Counted from the stretch's first letter, positions 1 through 8,476 are shown. The stretch: DNA of 64,000 nucleotides from JANOYY01 sp031418035 (GCA_031418035.1 JANOWU010000037.1:1-64000); one strand, 5' to 3'. Translations and numbers: made by a program. Notes: a model not told the origin generated them from the letters alone.

Positions 1-83
1 CTCGGGCCAAGCGGGGCACCTGCTGGGCCACACGATAGGTCCTCAACCCGCCGCACGCTAGGGCAGCACCCGAAGTTCGGTGA

Positions 84-1073
84 TCATTCGCGTCGCCCGA
101 CCGAGGTGTCGAGGGTGATCTGCGAGGTTTGCAGCGTCCGCGGCCCGAGGAGTTTGGCCATGAGGTGCTCTCCCGCTACGACCGGCGCGTATCTCGGCGG
201 ATTCGTTTCTGATGTGCATGTGGGCAGGCACTCGATGAGCGCGTCGTGGTTGCCATCGTGAAAAAACGCCACCGACCGACGGGTGACTCCGGGTTCGGGA
301 GGCAGGACACGATGCAACGTGGATCGCCAACGATCGTTGGTCCACTCGGCGGTGAGGTCACCGAGGTTGATGAGGAAGCAGTTCTCCTCGGGCATCACGT
401 CGACCCATGAGTTGTCAATGCGAATCTGAAGACCCGGTACTTGGTCGGCGTAGAGAACAGTCACGATGCCATAGTCGGTGTGGGGACCCATTCCGAGTTG
501 ACCCGGCAGTACCGCATCGGTGGACGCAGCGCCCTGGTAGTTGTTGATGCGGAGCGTGTCGGTCGAATGATCTGTGTAGGTATTGAAGTAATCGTGCGGC
601 ATTCCGAGAGCCTCCGCAAACAGTCCAGTCAGGCGATGAGCCAGCAACTCTACGTGTGCATAGTAATGAAGAACGGCTTTTCTGAAGTCTGTTGCCACCG
701 ACGAGCCGTCGGGCCATATGTTGCGGGCGAAGAAGAGCGTGTCGGCCCATGGTTTCGACCCATCGATGTTCTCGGGACCAAGGTTGAATGCCTCGAACAA
801 GTCGGGCGGGCTTTCGACCCCGACCGAATACGAGAGGCCCTCGGTACCCTTCGCGGCGTAGCCACGGTTGATCTCGGCCGACGGAGATCCGAACCGCAGC
901 TTCTCCGCTAACGGGAGCGCAAAAAAGGCACTCGTTGCGGCACGCATATCGTCGATGACCGAATGAGGAACGCCATGATCGGCAATTTGCAGGAATCCAA
1001 TCATCGAGGCGGCAGCGTCGATCGCTTGTGGCGCGTGGGACGACTCCAGCGAAACAACGGGTACGTCTATCAT
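84..1073 (-). CDS. isopenicillin N synthase-like 2OG-Fe(II) dioxygenase
   Basis: A 329-residue cytosolic oxygenase of the isopenicillin N synthase / 2-oxoglutarate-iron family, which hydroxylate or oxidatively rearrange small molecules. The N-terminal DIOX_N part (about 1-110) has the family pattern of a short strand followed by GFLQIADHGV. The iron triad is visible as H198 and D200 (GPHTDYG) and H254 (STLHRVL). The co-substrate-binding R-x-S is R265/S267 (RRSVAFF). All catalytic residues are present, so it should be active. The substrate cannot be told from sequence. It stands alone, divergent from the SSB-like gene. The ATG has no Shine-Dalgarno but has a -10-like hexamer 6 bases upstream. 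Confidence 0.88.
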   Translation of the reverse strand: MIDVPVVSLESSHAPQAIDAAASMIGFLQIADHGVPHSVIDDMRAATSAFFALPLAEKLRFGSPSAEINRGYAAKGTEGLSYSVGVESPPDLFEAFNLGPENIDGSKPWADTLFFARNIWPDGSSVATDFRKAVLHYYAHVELLAHRLTGLFAEALGMPHDYFNTYTDHSTDTLRINNYQGAASTDAVLPGQLGMGPHTDYGIVTVLYADQVPGLQIRIDNSWVDVMPEENCFLINLGDLTAEWTNDRWRSTLHRVLPPEPGVTRRSVAFFHDGNHDALIECLPTCTSETNPPRYAPVVAGEHLMAKLLGPRTLQTSQITLDTSVGRRE

Positions 1074-1079
1074 TCGCCG

Positions 1080-1102
1080 ACTCTATCCACCCTCTATCCA
1101 CC
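1080..1102 (-). promoter_or_regulatory. leaderless-type promoter with duplicated 11-bp element
   Basis: On the minus strand TAGAGT (1080-1085) lies 6 bases before the ATG at 1073, the spacing of a -10 element for a leaderless transcript. The same region holds a perfect 11-bp direct repeat, CTCTATCCACC, at 1081-1091 and 1092-1102, so the -10-like sequence is duplicated. Promoter function is inferred from spacing only. Confidence 0.45.
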
Positions 1103-1204
1103 AACTCTTGTCACACCCCCCGTTCATCATTGTCGTCATGCGCTTCCCTCCTGCTCTCCACAAGCTTCGTCCGCGAGCCATTCGTGCCCGCAGGAGGTGG
1201 TCTC

Positions 1205-1588
1205 ATGGCCAAAATCATCCGTCCCGCCAGCCGAAACCTGACCCTTATCGAGGGTGACATCGTCGGCACCGTGCAATTCCGCACCACGTCGCAGGGTCCC
1301 CAGGTGTCATTCGATGTCCGAGCCGATGCGCCGGATCGCTCCGGCAATGTGCGCGGCGTCGTCACGCCGGTCGTGTATCCCGTTGGTGAAACCGACCCGT
1401 GGAATGAAGGTCGCTTGCCCAGCGAAGGAGAACGCGTGCTCGTGGTCGGAGCCACGCGCCGGCGCTTCTTTCGCAGCGGTGGCGCGACCGTGAGTCGCAC
1501 GGAGGTCGAAGCCCACACGATGCTCCTCGGGTCCGATCGACGCCGGGGCAAGGTTCTGCGCGACGCATTGGGTTGGGTCGGGTCGTAA
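1205..1588 (+). CDS. SSB-like OB-fold protein
   Basis: A 127-residue protein. The ATG at 1205 is chosen because a strong GGAGG lies about 8 bases upstream. The sequence alternates beta strands in the pattern of a single OB fold, with GDIVGTVQFRTTSQGPQVSF in the first half and GERVLVVGATRRRFFRSGG near the middle, which resembles actinobacterial accessory single-strand DNA-binding proteins. It lacks the long Gly/Pro-rich tail and acidic tip of the main SSB, so partner recruitment through that tail is not expected. Role in DNA repair or replication is inferred from fold resemblance only. It could instead bind RNA or a protein. Confidence 0.6.
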   Translation: MAKIIRPASRNLTLIEGDIVGTVQFRTTSQGPQVSFDVRADAPDRSGNVRGVVTPVVYPVGETDPWNEGRLPSEGERVLVVGATRRRFFRSGGATVSRTEVEAHTMLLGSDRRRGKVLRDALGWVGS

Positions 1589-1654
1589 ACCACGATCGTA
1601 CCTGCGCGCGTCGTGCGGGGTGCGGGTGCGGGTGCCTGCGCGCCTCGTGTGGGG

Positions 1655-1682
1655 TGCGAGTGCGAGTGCGAGTGCGAGTGCG
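1655..1682. repeat. TGCGAG hexanucleotide tandem repeat
   Basis: Four and a half copies of TGCGAG, preceded at 1618-1635 by three copies of the related GGTGCG. The repeat fills the gap between the SSB-like gene and the enolase-superfamily gene and ends just before the -10-like hexamer of the latter. Confidence 0.85.
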
Positions 1683-1695
1683 GTAGGAATACTGC

Positions 1696-2811
1696 ATGCG
1701 AATCGAGCGTGTCACTGCGTGGTCTGTTCACCTTCCCTACGTCGAGGGCACGTACCGGATGTCCGGTGACCGTGTCACGACGGGTATGGATGCGGTTGCC
1801 GTTCGAGTGATTGCCGAAGACGGCACCGTAGGGCTCGGCGAGTCCGGCACCGTCGGGGTCACCTACGACGCCCAAAACCTGGCCGGGCAGATCACCGGCG
1901 TCACGACCCTGGCGCACGCGATCGTCGGTGCTGATGCCTCGAACCCGCGATCGGGGTTTCGTCGCATGAGCGCCGCCATGACCGGGCATCCCTACGCCAA
2001 GACACCCATCGATGTCGCGCTGTGGGATCTGGCGGCTCGTCTTTACGGCGTGCCGGTCTGGAAGCTGCTCGGAGGCGAGGGACCCGAACCCACGCCGCTG
2101 TACCGCCCCGTCCAGGGCGCCACGCCTGATGCATGCGGCGCCAAAGCTCAGGAACGACTCACCCAGGGGTACCAACGCCTCCAGGTCAAGGTAGGCGATG
2201 ACCCGATCATCGACGCGGCTCGGGTGCTCGCCGTGCGCGACGTCGTGGGCACCGACGTGGTCATCTTTGCCGACGCGAATTGCGGGTTCACGCTGTCGGC
2301 CGCTCGCCGATTCGTACGAGAGCTCGGCGCCGACGGCGCCGGGATTTTCCTCGAGCAGCCGTGTGCCACCCTTGCCGAATGTGCCCACCTGCGTGACTCC
2401 TGGGCCGGCCCGATGGTGATGGACGAAACCATCACGTCCCTGGCCGCACTTCTGGAGGCACATCGACTCGGGGTGGCCGATGGCGTCACCGTGAAGCTCA
2501 CCCGGGTGGGTGGTATTACCCCCGCCTCGACAATCCGCGACGCCGCCGTGGAACTTGGCATCGGCGTGACCGTTGAGGATGCTTCGGGTTGCGATTTGGC
2601 CGACACGACCTTCGCGCACATGAACGCGTCGACGCCGGCTCGCCTGCGCGTTCATACCGTCGACTTCGACAGCTGGAGCACGGGTCGCTTCGTCGCCGGG
2701 CCCTCGCCCCGGGAGGGATCCTTCCTTCGACCGCAGGCCGACGCCCCCGGGTTCGGCTTGACGCTACGCGAGGACAAGCTGCCCGCCCCGTTCGTCGACA
2801 TTCATCGCTAA
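1696..2811 (+). CDS. enolase-superfamily dehydratase, cis-3-hydroxy-L-proline dehydratase-like
   Basis: A 371-residue member of the mandelate racemase/muconate-lactonizing branch of the enolase superfamily. The capping domain (about 1-125) begins RIERVTAWSVHLPY. The barrel carries the base K165 (LQVKVG), metal ligands D193 (FADAN), E220 (FLEQPCAT) and D243/E244 (VMDETI), and a second base K267 (TVKLTRVGG). The order and the EQPCAT and YRMSG segments resemble cis-3-hydroxy-L-proline dehydratases, which abstract the alpha proton of an amino or hydroxy acid. The exact substrate is unproven. No proline-catabolic neighbours are present. A TAGGAA hexamer lies 6 bases before the ATG, suggesting a leaderless mRNA. 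Confidence 0.85.
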   Translation: MRIERVTAWSVHLPYVEGTYRMSGDRVTTGMDAVAVRVIAEDGTVGLGESGTVGVTYDAQNLAGQITGVTTLAHAIVGADASNPRSGFRRMSAAMTGHPYAKTPIDVALWDLAARLYGVPVWKLLGGEGPEPTPLYRPVQGATPDACGAKAQERLTQGYQRLQVKVGDDPIIDAARVLAVRDVVGTDVVIFADANCGFTLSAARRFVRELGADGAGIFLEQPCATLAECAHLRDSWAGPMVMDETITSLAALLEAHRLGVADGVTVKLTRVGGITPASTIRDAAVELGIGVTVEDASGCDLADTTFAHMNASTPARLRVHTVDFDSWSTGRFVAGPSPREGSFLRPQADAPGFGLTLREDKLPAPFVDIHR

Positions 2812-2912
2812 CTGCACGGTTCGGGAATACCCGACCAAACAGGTCGGTTTTGTCAGCTAACGTTCGCGAAAGACATTGCGTTCGACTTCGTTCCCCGGGA
2901 GGGACCACACAC

Positions 2913-3545
2913 ATGACTCTGCGACTCGGCGATACCGCCCCCGATTTCACGGCCGAAACAACGCAAGGCGAGATCAACTTCCACGAGTGGCTCGGCGACA
3001 GCTGGGGCGTGCTGTTCAGTCACCCCAAAGACTTCACTCCCGTGTGCACCACGGAGCTCGGTCGAGTCGCGGCCCTGAAAGGCGAGTTCGACAAGCGCAA
3101 CGTCAAAGTCATCGGTCTGTCGGTCGATCCTGTCGACAGCCACCTCAAATGGGAGGAAGACATCGCCGAAACGCAGGGAACCGCGGTGAACTTTCCGATG
3201 ATCGGCGACCCCGACAAGAAGGTCAGCGATCTGTACGACATGATTCATCCCAACGCGAGCGACACCTTCACGGTGCGTTCCGTGTTCGTGATCGGCCCAG
3301 ACAAGAAGATCAAGCTCCAGATCACCTACCCGGCGTCAACCGGACGTAACTTCGACGAGATTCTCCGCGTGATCGACTCCTTGCAGCTCACGTCGAAGTT
3401 CAAGGTCGCGACACCGGTCGATTGGAAGTACGGAAACGATGTGATCATTGGTGCTGCGGTCACCAACGAAGAGGCTGCGACACTGTTCCCCGACGGCTGG
3501 ACCACCGTCAAGCCGTACCTGCGCACCCTGCCGCAGCCGAAATAG
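2913..3545 (+). CDS. 1-Cys peroxiredoxin (Prx6 type)
   Basis: A 210-residue thiol peroxidase that reduces hydrogen peroxide and alkyl peroxides in the cytosol. The AhpC/TSA fold is followed by the C-terminal Prx6 extension that starts near VDWKYGNDVIIG. The peroxidatic cysteine is C45 in DFTPVCTTELG, with T42 in its pocket. It is the only cysteine in the protein, so this is a true 1-Cys enzyme that needs an outside reductant. The ATG at 2913 follows a GGGAGGG stretch about 12 bases upstream. A perfect-stem terminator follows the gene, so it is transcribed alone. Confidence 0.93.
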   Translation: MTLRLGDTAPDFTAETTQGEINFHEWLGDSWGVLFSHPKDFTPVCTTELGRVAALKGEFDKRNVKVIGLSVDPVDSHLKWEEDIAETQGTAVNFPMIGDPDKKVSDLYDMIHPNASDTFTVRSVFVIGPDKKIKLQITYPASTGRNFDEILRVIDSLQLTSKFKVATPVDWKYGNDVIIGAAVTNEEAATLFPDGWTTVKPYLRTLPQPK

Positions 3546-3612
3546 CTCGATTTCCGCTGGTAAAAGCTTCTGAACTATTCCGAGTTGTTGTTTTCGATGC
3601 AACAATAAGGTT

Positions 3613-3664
3613 TCGCGAGTGAGGTTCGTCGATGGGGGTTGGCGGGCCTCACTCGCGATTTTCT
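3613..3664 (+). terminator. Rho-independent terminator after the peroxiredoxin gene
   Basis: A perfect 12-bp stem, TCGCGAGTGAGG (3613-3624) with CCTCACTCGCGA (3647-3658), has a 22-base loop and is followed by TTTTCT. Confidence 0.85.
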
Positions 3665-3686
3665 CTGTGTAGCTCCGGCGAGTTTG

Positions 3687-3692
3687 TAGAGT
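3687..3692 (+). promoter_or_regulatory. -10 hexamer of a leaderless promoter (Rieske gene)
   Basis: TAGAGT lies exactly 6 bases before the GTG at 3699, and there is no Shine-Dalgarno in between. Confidence 0.5.
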
Positions 3693-3698
3693 CCCTCT

Positions 3699-4655
3699 GT
3701 GAACGATGACTGGCGCGACGCCAAACCTGCAGCCATAGCGCAGGCGCTGTCGGTCGCTCAAGACAAGCCCGATGGCGGTTGGTTCGTCGTCGATGCCTCG
3801 CGAACTCTTCAACGACTCACGAAGGCACAACGGTACGTGATCAATGACCACGAACTCGTTGCGTGGAAAGAACGTGAACGTACGATCCGCTTGGCGCCCG
3901 GCGCCTGTCCCCATATGGGCGCTTTGCTTGCCGACGCGAGGATCGATCGGGGGTGTCTCGTCTGTCCGTGGCACGGACTTGAACTCGATGCTCGACGCCC
4001 GACGCTCGGCTGGAAGCCTTTTCGTACCCACGACGATGGCGTCCTCACCTGGGTGCAGTTCGACGCTGACTCACCGACCGCAACCGATGAGCCCATCCTG
4101 CCGACCCGCCCGAGCGTGTTCCTCGACGGTGTCATCCGTCGCGAAGCACGCTGCGAGCCGCGCGACATCATCGCCAATCGACTTGATCCATGGCATGGTG
4201 CCCACTTTCATCCGTATGCCTTCACCCGGCTCGAAGTGACCGAACACAGCGTCCACGAACTGCACCTACGCGTCGGCTACCGGGTCGCTCGGGGATTCGA
4301 GGTCGAAGTAGGCGCGCTGTTCGACTGCCCCGACCCTCGGACCATTGTCATGACGATTACCGACGGGGAGGGCAAAGGATCAGTCGTGGAAACGCACGCA
4401 ACGCCGATGTACTCGGCGCAGTCTGCGTTCGCAAGGTCGAACAATGACCTCGGGCCCCGAACGGCAATCATCGAGGCGACGCTGGCCACCAGCGATCGTG
4501 CCGGTTTCGAGCACGCCCGTCGGGCTGCCGCCATCGCACGTCCACTTATTAAAGCGATGGCTGGCCGATTGTGGAGAGATGATGCGCGTTACGCCGAACG
4601 GCTCTATCAACTCCGGGTGCGAGCCACGAACGAGGGTGACCTGCCCACGTCATGA
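3699..4655 (+). CDS. Rieske non-heme iron oxygenase, DUF5914-like
   Basis: A 318-residue Rieske protein. The 2Fe-2S cluster ligands are C70/H72 (GACPHMG) and C89/H92 (LVCPWHGLEL). The C-terminal half has N160 followed by DPWHGAHFH, that is D163, H166 and H171 in the D-x2-H-x4-H arrangement that binds the catalytic mononuclear iron of ring-hydroxylating oxygenases. It therefore looks like a full terminal oxygenase rather than a ferredoxin. From memory, proteins like this accompany carotene-desaturase-like FAD enzymes in actinobacteria (DUF5914). Here it converges on the AlkB/CrtU/methyltransferase operon and its end overlaps the AlkB gene by 6 bases. An oxidative step on an isoprenoid or pigment is an inference. 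Confidence 0.8.
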   Translation: MNDDWRDAKPAAIAQALSVAQDKPDGGWFVVDASRTLQRLTKAQRYVINDHELVAWKERERTIRLAPGACPHMGALLADARIDRGCLVCPWHGLELDARRPTLGWKPFRTHDDGVLTWVQFDADSPTATDEPILPTRPSVFLDGVIRREARCEPRDIIANRLDPWHGAHFHPYAFTRLEVTEHSVHELHLRVGYRVARGFEVEVGALFDCPDPRTIVMTITDGEGKGSVVETHATPMYSAQSAFARSNNDLGPRTAIIEATLATSDRAGFEHARRAAAIARPLIKAMAGRLWRDDARYAERLYQLRVRATNEGDLPTS

Positions 4656-5363
4656 ATCACGGGGCGCAGCCTTGCCGTGTCGATATCCGACGTCGGCTCG
4701 AAACGATGCACCGAGAAATGGTTCGCCGGTCTTGCGCGTAGCCCGAAACTGCAGCGAAATCCGAACACCTACGTGCTTCGCGTCGGGTCCTTTGAGGTAC
4801 GGGACCGAGTGCTGCCAGTCGGCTTGACACCTTCCCCCCATCACCAGCAGATCGCCACCGGCCGGCGCAAGGTCGTGGGTCGCCCCCTTCGTCGGTGCAT
4901 CGACAAAGCGGCTCTCGTGACGGCGCAACATCCACGGTCGTTTCGCTCCAAGCGTCAGCACGGCGATAACGGTGTCGTCGAGCCAACGCATATCCGTGTC
5001 GCGGTGGAAGCCCTGCCCATCGTTCCCATCGCGGTATTGGATGAGACCGAACCCGGGGAACTCGACGCGATATCGGCGCTGCAGAGTTCGCGTGACATCA
5101 GCCAACGCGTGGTGAGGCAGCGGAGTTCCGCGACGCCATCCCGATCCGAGGCGACGCTCTTCAACGTATTGCTCGTAGCGAAAGAGCTTGTTCGTCTGCC
5201 AATCGACCGTGGTCATCAGGTGATCGAAGAGGGTGTCGGCACCGAGCAGCCAATTCCGTGAAACGTCGACCCATGACGCATCATCGAGTTGGACTCGCTC
5301 GAACGTCGCGTCGGGGTTTATCCGAACCTCGGAGTCGACATCGGAGTCGACGTCGGTGCTCAT
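4650..5363 (-). CDS. AlkB-family 2OG-Fe(II) dioxygenase
   Basis: A 237-residue AlkB-like protein. The double-stranded beta-helix core carries H120/D122 (GFHRDTD), H185 (DWQHSVP), and the 2-oxoglutarate arginines R201 and R207 (GVRISLQFR). Known relatives remove methyl groups from alkylated DNA or RNA bases. The start ATG at 5363 shares the ATGA overlap with the stop of the CrtU-like gene upstream, so it is translationally coupled to it. The first 13 residues contain a repeated DVDS unit caused by a 12-bp DNA duplication (5329-5352). An AlkB enzyme coupled to a carotenoid-type oxidoreductase is unusual. Either it repairs damage unrelated to its neighbours or acts on a small molecule. Confidence 0.85.
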   Translation of the reverse strand: MSTDVDSDVDSEVRINPDATFERVQLDDASWVDVSRNWLLGADTLFDHLMTTVDWQTNKLFRYEQYVEERRLGSGWRRGTPLPHHALADVTRTLQRRYRVEFPGFGLIQYRDGNDGQGFHRDTDMRWLDDTVIAVLTLGAKRPWMLRRHESRFVDAPTKGATHDLAPAGGDLLVMGGRCQADWQHSVPYLKGPDAKHVGVRISLQFRATRKTGEPFLGASFRADVGYRHGKAAPRDS

Positions 5364-6907
5364 GGTTCGCCACCCTTGGTCATTCGACGCTTCCACTGCT
5401 GCAGGCCGGCCAGCACGCCGCGGGTCGGGATCGACCACACCGGTTCCGGCGCAACACTATGAGCACATAGAATCTTGTTCGCCGCCATGAAGCCACTCGT
5501 GACCGCTCGTTCCATGAGAGCGGTCGGGAAGGGGAGCTTGACGAGATCACCGGCGAGCACCACACGTGGATGCGGCGTCTGCACCGTTGGTCTGTGTACG
5601 TATGAGTTTGGTTCGAACGACGGGCAATCACGTCGGAGAAGAAACCGCTCATCGAGAATCTGTGCAGGTGCGGTTTCGGGATACACGTGATGCATCCATC
5701 GGATGAGTTCGGCCCGTGTCCCTTCATGGTCGATGGCGTGGGTGGCCGACAGTGCATACCCGTGTAGCTCGATGACCGTGCCACCGTTGCTGACCTCCCA
5801 GGAGCGGGCCTGCCCCTGGTAGCGGCCCACGGCGGAGATGTTGTCGATGATTCCCATGCCCGCTGTTCCCGCGAACGGGCTTCGCTCCGGCCGAACCGGT
5901 CGATCGAGCCACAACCGAAGGACGGCGAACGGAGGAGCCTGGCGCAGCGATGCAACGCTGGTTCCCCACGTCTCACCACCGGGCACCGCTGGCAGCCACG
6001 GGTTCGACGTCACCACCGACTGCAGGGCCTCGACCGGAAGCGCAAGGACGATCGCTTCGTCGTCGTCGGGCTCGTCCATGGTGCTCACCGGAGAATTCGT
6101 GTGAATGGTTACTCTGCGAGCCTCGAGGAGGCGCTCCATCGGCCTCCACACGCAGTCGTTGAAGGGTTCGTCGAGTACGTCGAACAAGATTCCTTCGGAC
6201 GAGCCGCAGAAGTACAGGTGAAACATCATCAACATCTCCGCAGCCGACATCGACTCTTGGGGGTTGAAGAAGGAATGTGCGAAGACTTCGAAAAGCATCA
6301 GTCGTGCCTGCGGCGGAAAGCGCACCCGGTCCAGGTACTCGGCGGCGCTCATCGAATCAAAGCGCGCATAACAATCGTCGGTTTCGAAAGCGAGCATCTC
6401 GGCGGCGCTGTCGCCGTCGATTTGCTTCAGATCGCGTAACCCGATCGTCGGCGTGCGCTTGATCAGCGCCAAGAGGTTGAACGGTGGCCGTCGGGGCAGA
6501 CCACTGAAGGACTCACTCGCCCCGTTCGGACCAAAGAGCGGATAGTCGTCGCACGGCCGAAGCATTCGCAGCTCGGGATCGATTCGTCGGAGGAACCTTC
6601 GAAGGTTGTAGTACTGCCGAAAGAACGCATGAAACCCGCGCTCCATCTCGATGGTGGAGGCACCCGCCGCCGCGTTGAGCTGATCCGGCCACGACGACAA
6701 CCGTCCACCCAACACCGGTTCCGATTCGTGGAGAGTGACCGCGGCGCCGCGCTCGGCCAGCACGAGTGCAGCTGCCGCGCCCGCTAACCCCCCACCGGCC
6801 ACGGTGACCCGCAGCGATTGACCGTTGCGCAACGTCGGATACTGCCCGACCTGTGGAAAGGTCACCAGATGAGCTCGGCGGTCATGATTGCCGATCAGCG
6901 TTGCCAT
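5360..6907 (-). CDS. FAD-dependent CrtU/CrtI-like desaturase
   Basis: An FAD oxidoreductase of the phytoene-desaturase superfamily, about 515 residues from the ATG at 6907. The dinucleotide-binding motif is AGGGLAGAAAALVLAERG, followed by ESEPVLGGR. The segment ERGFHAFFRQYYNLR is typical of CrtU, the beta-carotene desaturase/methyltransferase that makes aromatic carotenoid end groups. The C-terminal FAD clamp reads VVLAGDLVKLPFPTALMERAVTSG. An alternative GTG start at 7000 would overlap the upstream methyltransferase by 19 bases; neither start has a well-spaced Shine-Dalgarno. There is no phytoene synthase, geranylgeranyl synthase or cyclase in the window, so the pathway is incomplete here and the substrate is open. 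Confidence 0.78.
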   Translation of the reverse strand: MATLIGNHDRRAHLVTFPQVGQYPTLRNGQSLRVTVAGGGLAGAAAALVLAERGAAVTLHESEPVLGGRLSSWPDQLNAAAGASTIEMERGFHAFFRQYYNLRRFLRRIDPELRMLRPCDDYPLFGPNGASESFSGLPRRPPFNLLALIKRTPTIGLRDLKQIDGDSAAEMLAFETDDCYARFDSMSAAEYLDRVRFPPQARLMLFEVFAHSFFNPQESMSAAEMLMMFHLYFCGSSEGILFDVLDEPFNDCVWRPMERLLEARRVTIHTNSPVSTMDEPDDDEAIVLALPVEALQSVVTSNPWLPAVPGGETWGTSVASLRQAPPFAVLRLWLDRPVRPERSPFAGTAGMGIIDNISAVGRYQGQARSWEVSNGGTVIELHGYALSATHAIDHEGTRAELIRWMHHVYPETAPAQILDERFLLRRDCPSFEPNSYVHRPTVQTPHPRVVLAGDLVKLPFPTALMERAVTSGFMAANKILCAHSVAPEPVWSIPTRGVLAGLQQWKRRMTKGGEP

Positions 6908-6981
6908 ACCTCCATGATCGCCGAAGGAGTTGGCTACCCGCGCGGGAACCCTCGTGGTGCTCGTTCTTTGGCGCTCGACGC

Positions 6982-7749
6982 TCAACCGGCCTTTCGCCAC
7001 ACCGAGACATGCGATGGCGAATCCGCGGTGAAGCTATGTCGATCCCAGTCGGCCCAACGTGACTCCAGCGTCAACCCCGCGAGTTCGGCCATGAGGTCGA
7101 GCTCGGACGGCCAGACGTACCGAAACGCTCCCGACAGCGTGGTGACTCGATCGCCGTCGATGAAGTAGTGATGCGAGATCAGAATTTGATTGACCCGATC
7201 CACGAACTCGTCGAATCCCAGGTGTTTCGGAGAAACGTCGAAGGGGCGAATCGTTTCGCCCGGAAGCAGTCCGCGCAGGTTCGACACGATGTTCTCGATC
7301 ACGAAGCACCCACCCGGACGAAGATGCGCAGCGGCATTGCGAAAACACGCCACCTGGAGTTTCTGGGTGCGGAGGTTCCCGATGGTGTTGAACGCGAGGT
7401 ACACGAGCGCCGCGTCGTCACGCACTCGGGTCTCGGTCATGTCGCCGACGCTGACCCGGATCCGTTCGGCTCCAGGTTTCTTCCCCAACTCGGCCAGCAT
7501 TGGTTCGGAGAAGTCGATGCCGTGAACCACCGTTCCCGAGGCCGCAAGGGGCAGGGCGAGTCGACCGGTCCCAACGGCGAACTCGACGGCGACACCGTCC
7601 CCGGCCAAATCGGCCAGAAGACGCACCGCCGGAGTGATCGCTTCGGCGCTGAATCGATCCGACACTGCGACGTCGTATCGGGCGGCCACCGAAGGATCGA
7701 GGTGCTCATCGGGCCACGACAAGTACTCCGGAGTCACCATGGCTGTCAT
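6982..7749 (-). CDS. class I SAM-dependent methyltransferase
   Basis: A 255-residue methyltransferase. SAM-binding motif I is VEFAVGTGRLALPLA, the acidic residue at the end of strand 2 is in HGIDFSEPML, and motif IV/post-motif regions read LVYLAFNTIGNL and LRPGGCFVIENI. The ATG at 7749 is chosen because GGGAAGAG precedes it; a second ATG at 7740 is possible. It is the first gene of a minus-strand operon with the CrtU-like and AlkB genes. It may methylate the product of that set, but this is inferred from position only. Confidence 0.82.
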   Translation of the reverse strand: MTAMVTPEYLSWPDEHLDPSVAARYDVAVSDRFSAEAITPAVRLLADLAGDGVAVEFAVGTGRLALPLAASGTVVHGIDFSEPMLAELGKKPGAERIRVSVGDMTETRVRDDAALVYLAFNTIGNLRTQKLQVACFRNAAAHLRPGGCFVIENIVSNLRGLLPGETIRPFDVSPKHLGFDEFVDRVNQILISHHYFIDGDRVTTLSGAFRYVWPSELDLMAELAGLTLESRWADWDRHSFTADSPSHVSVWRKAG

Positions 7750-7849
7750 CGTTGCACTCTTCCCCGTTTCACCGCTCGGAAATATCGAGCACGTCTGTCG
7801 TTGTTGGTCACTTCCTCGCTCTGGGAGCGACGAAGTAACCAAGACCGCG

Positions 7850-8377
7850 CTACCAGCGGGCGAAGCGCCACGACGTCGGGCGGCCGTCGGCGTAGGGCAT
7901 CACCCCGTGGACAACACGAACGTCGTCGTCGAACAGCAGGGGCACGAAGTAGCGGTCACCCTCCCACATCGGCAACGCCGCATCTGCCACGACGTCGGGG
8001 TCGTCCGCACACGCGGCGATCAGGCGTGCTCGAGCGATCCAGTGCAGGGTGCCTTCGTCGTTGCGATCCGGCACGTCACCCGACCATGAGTCGATGACGA
8101 ACACGAACCCGAGCCAATCCTCCCCGTTGGGCCCGAAACCCGGCCACGAAATGGTGGCTCGGAGGCGCATCTGCTCGACCACGATCGATGCTTCTTCCAT
8201 AAGCTCACGTACCATTCCGGTGGCGATGTCTTCGTCGGCCTCGAGCTTGCCGCCCAGCCCGTTCCACTTTCCCAGCGACTGGTCGTCGGCACGTGCACTT
8301 CGGTGCACCATCAAGACCTCATCGGTGGTCCGATTCCAGGCGTAGCCAAGCGTTCCAATGATCGGGGTGTACGGCAC
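7850..8377 (-). CDS. NUDIX hydrolase, 8-oxo-dGTP diphosphatase-like
   Basis: A 175-residue NUDIX hydrolase. The GTG at 8377 is chosen because AAGGA lies about 6 bases upstream and the domain starts at once (PIIGTLGYAW). The Nudix box is GGKLEADEDIATG followed by MVRELMEEASI, with the R-E-x2-E-E metal-binding core complete but Ala-Ser where Gly is usual near the end. The segment LMVHRSARADDQSLGKWNGLG is like MutT-type enzymes that cleanse oxidised nucleotides, which is the likeliest role. The C-terminal part DRYFVPLLFDDD and HGVMPYADGRP resembles MTH1-like 8-oxo-dGTPases. It is divergent from the nucleoside hydrolase gene. Confidence 0.86.
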   Translation of the reverse strand: MPYTPIIGTLGYAWNRTTDEVLMVHRSARADDQSLGKWNGLGGKLEADEDIATGMVRELMEEASIVVEQMRLRATISWPGFGPNGEDWLGFVFVIDSWSGDVPDRNDEGTLHWIARARLIAACADDPDVVADAALPMWEGDRYFVPLLFDDDVRVVHGVMPYADGRPTSWRFARW

Positions 8378-8464
8378 GGGTGTCCTTGGATCGTCGAGAA
8401 GTTGCTGGCGAGACCGTAGCCCGGTCGACTCACAGATTTGGAGCCGACGTCGATCGGTCCCCGT

Positions 8465-8470
8465 TAGGGT
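8465..8470 (+). promoter_or_regulatory. -10 hexamer of a leaderless promoter (nucleoside hydrolase)
   Basis: TAGGGT lies exactly 6 bases before the GTG at 8477, with no Shine-Dalgarno. Confidence 0.5.
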
Positions 8471-8476
8471 GACGGG

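Noticed and set aside
1081..1102. DnaA boxes near the 2OG oxygenase promoter
   Set aside because: TATCCACC occurs twice but as part of an 11-bp direct repeat, 36 kb from oriC, with no T before TATCC.
1111..2655. 514-residue minus-strand frame opposite the SSB-like and enolase-family genes
   Set aside because: It crosses two well-supported genes and a tandem repeat, is Arg/His-rich, and shows no family motif.
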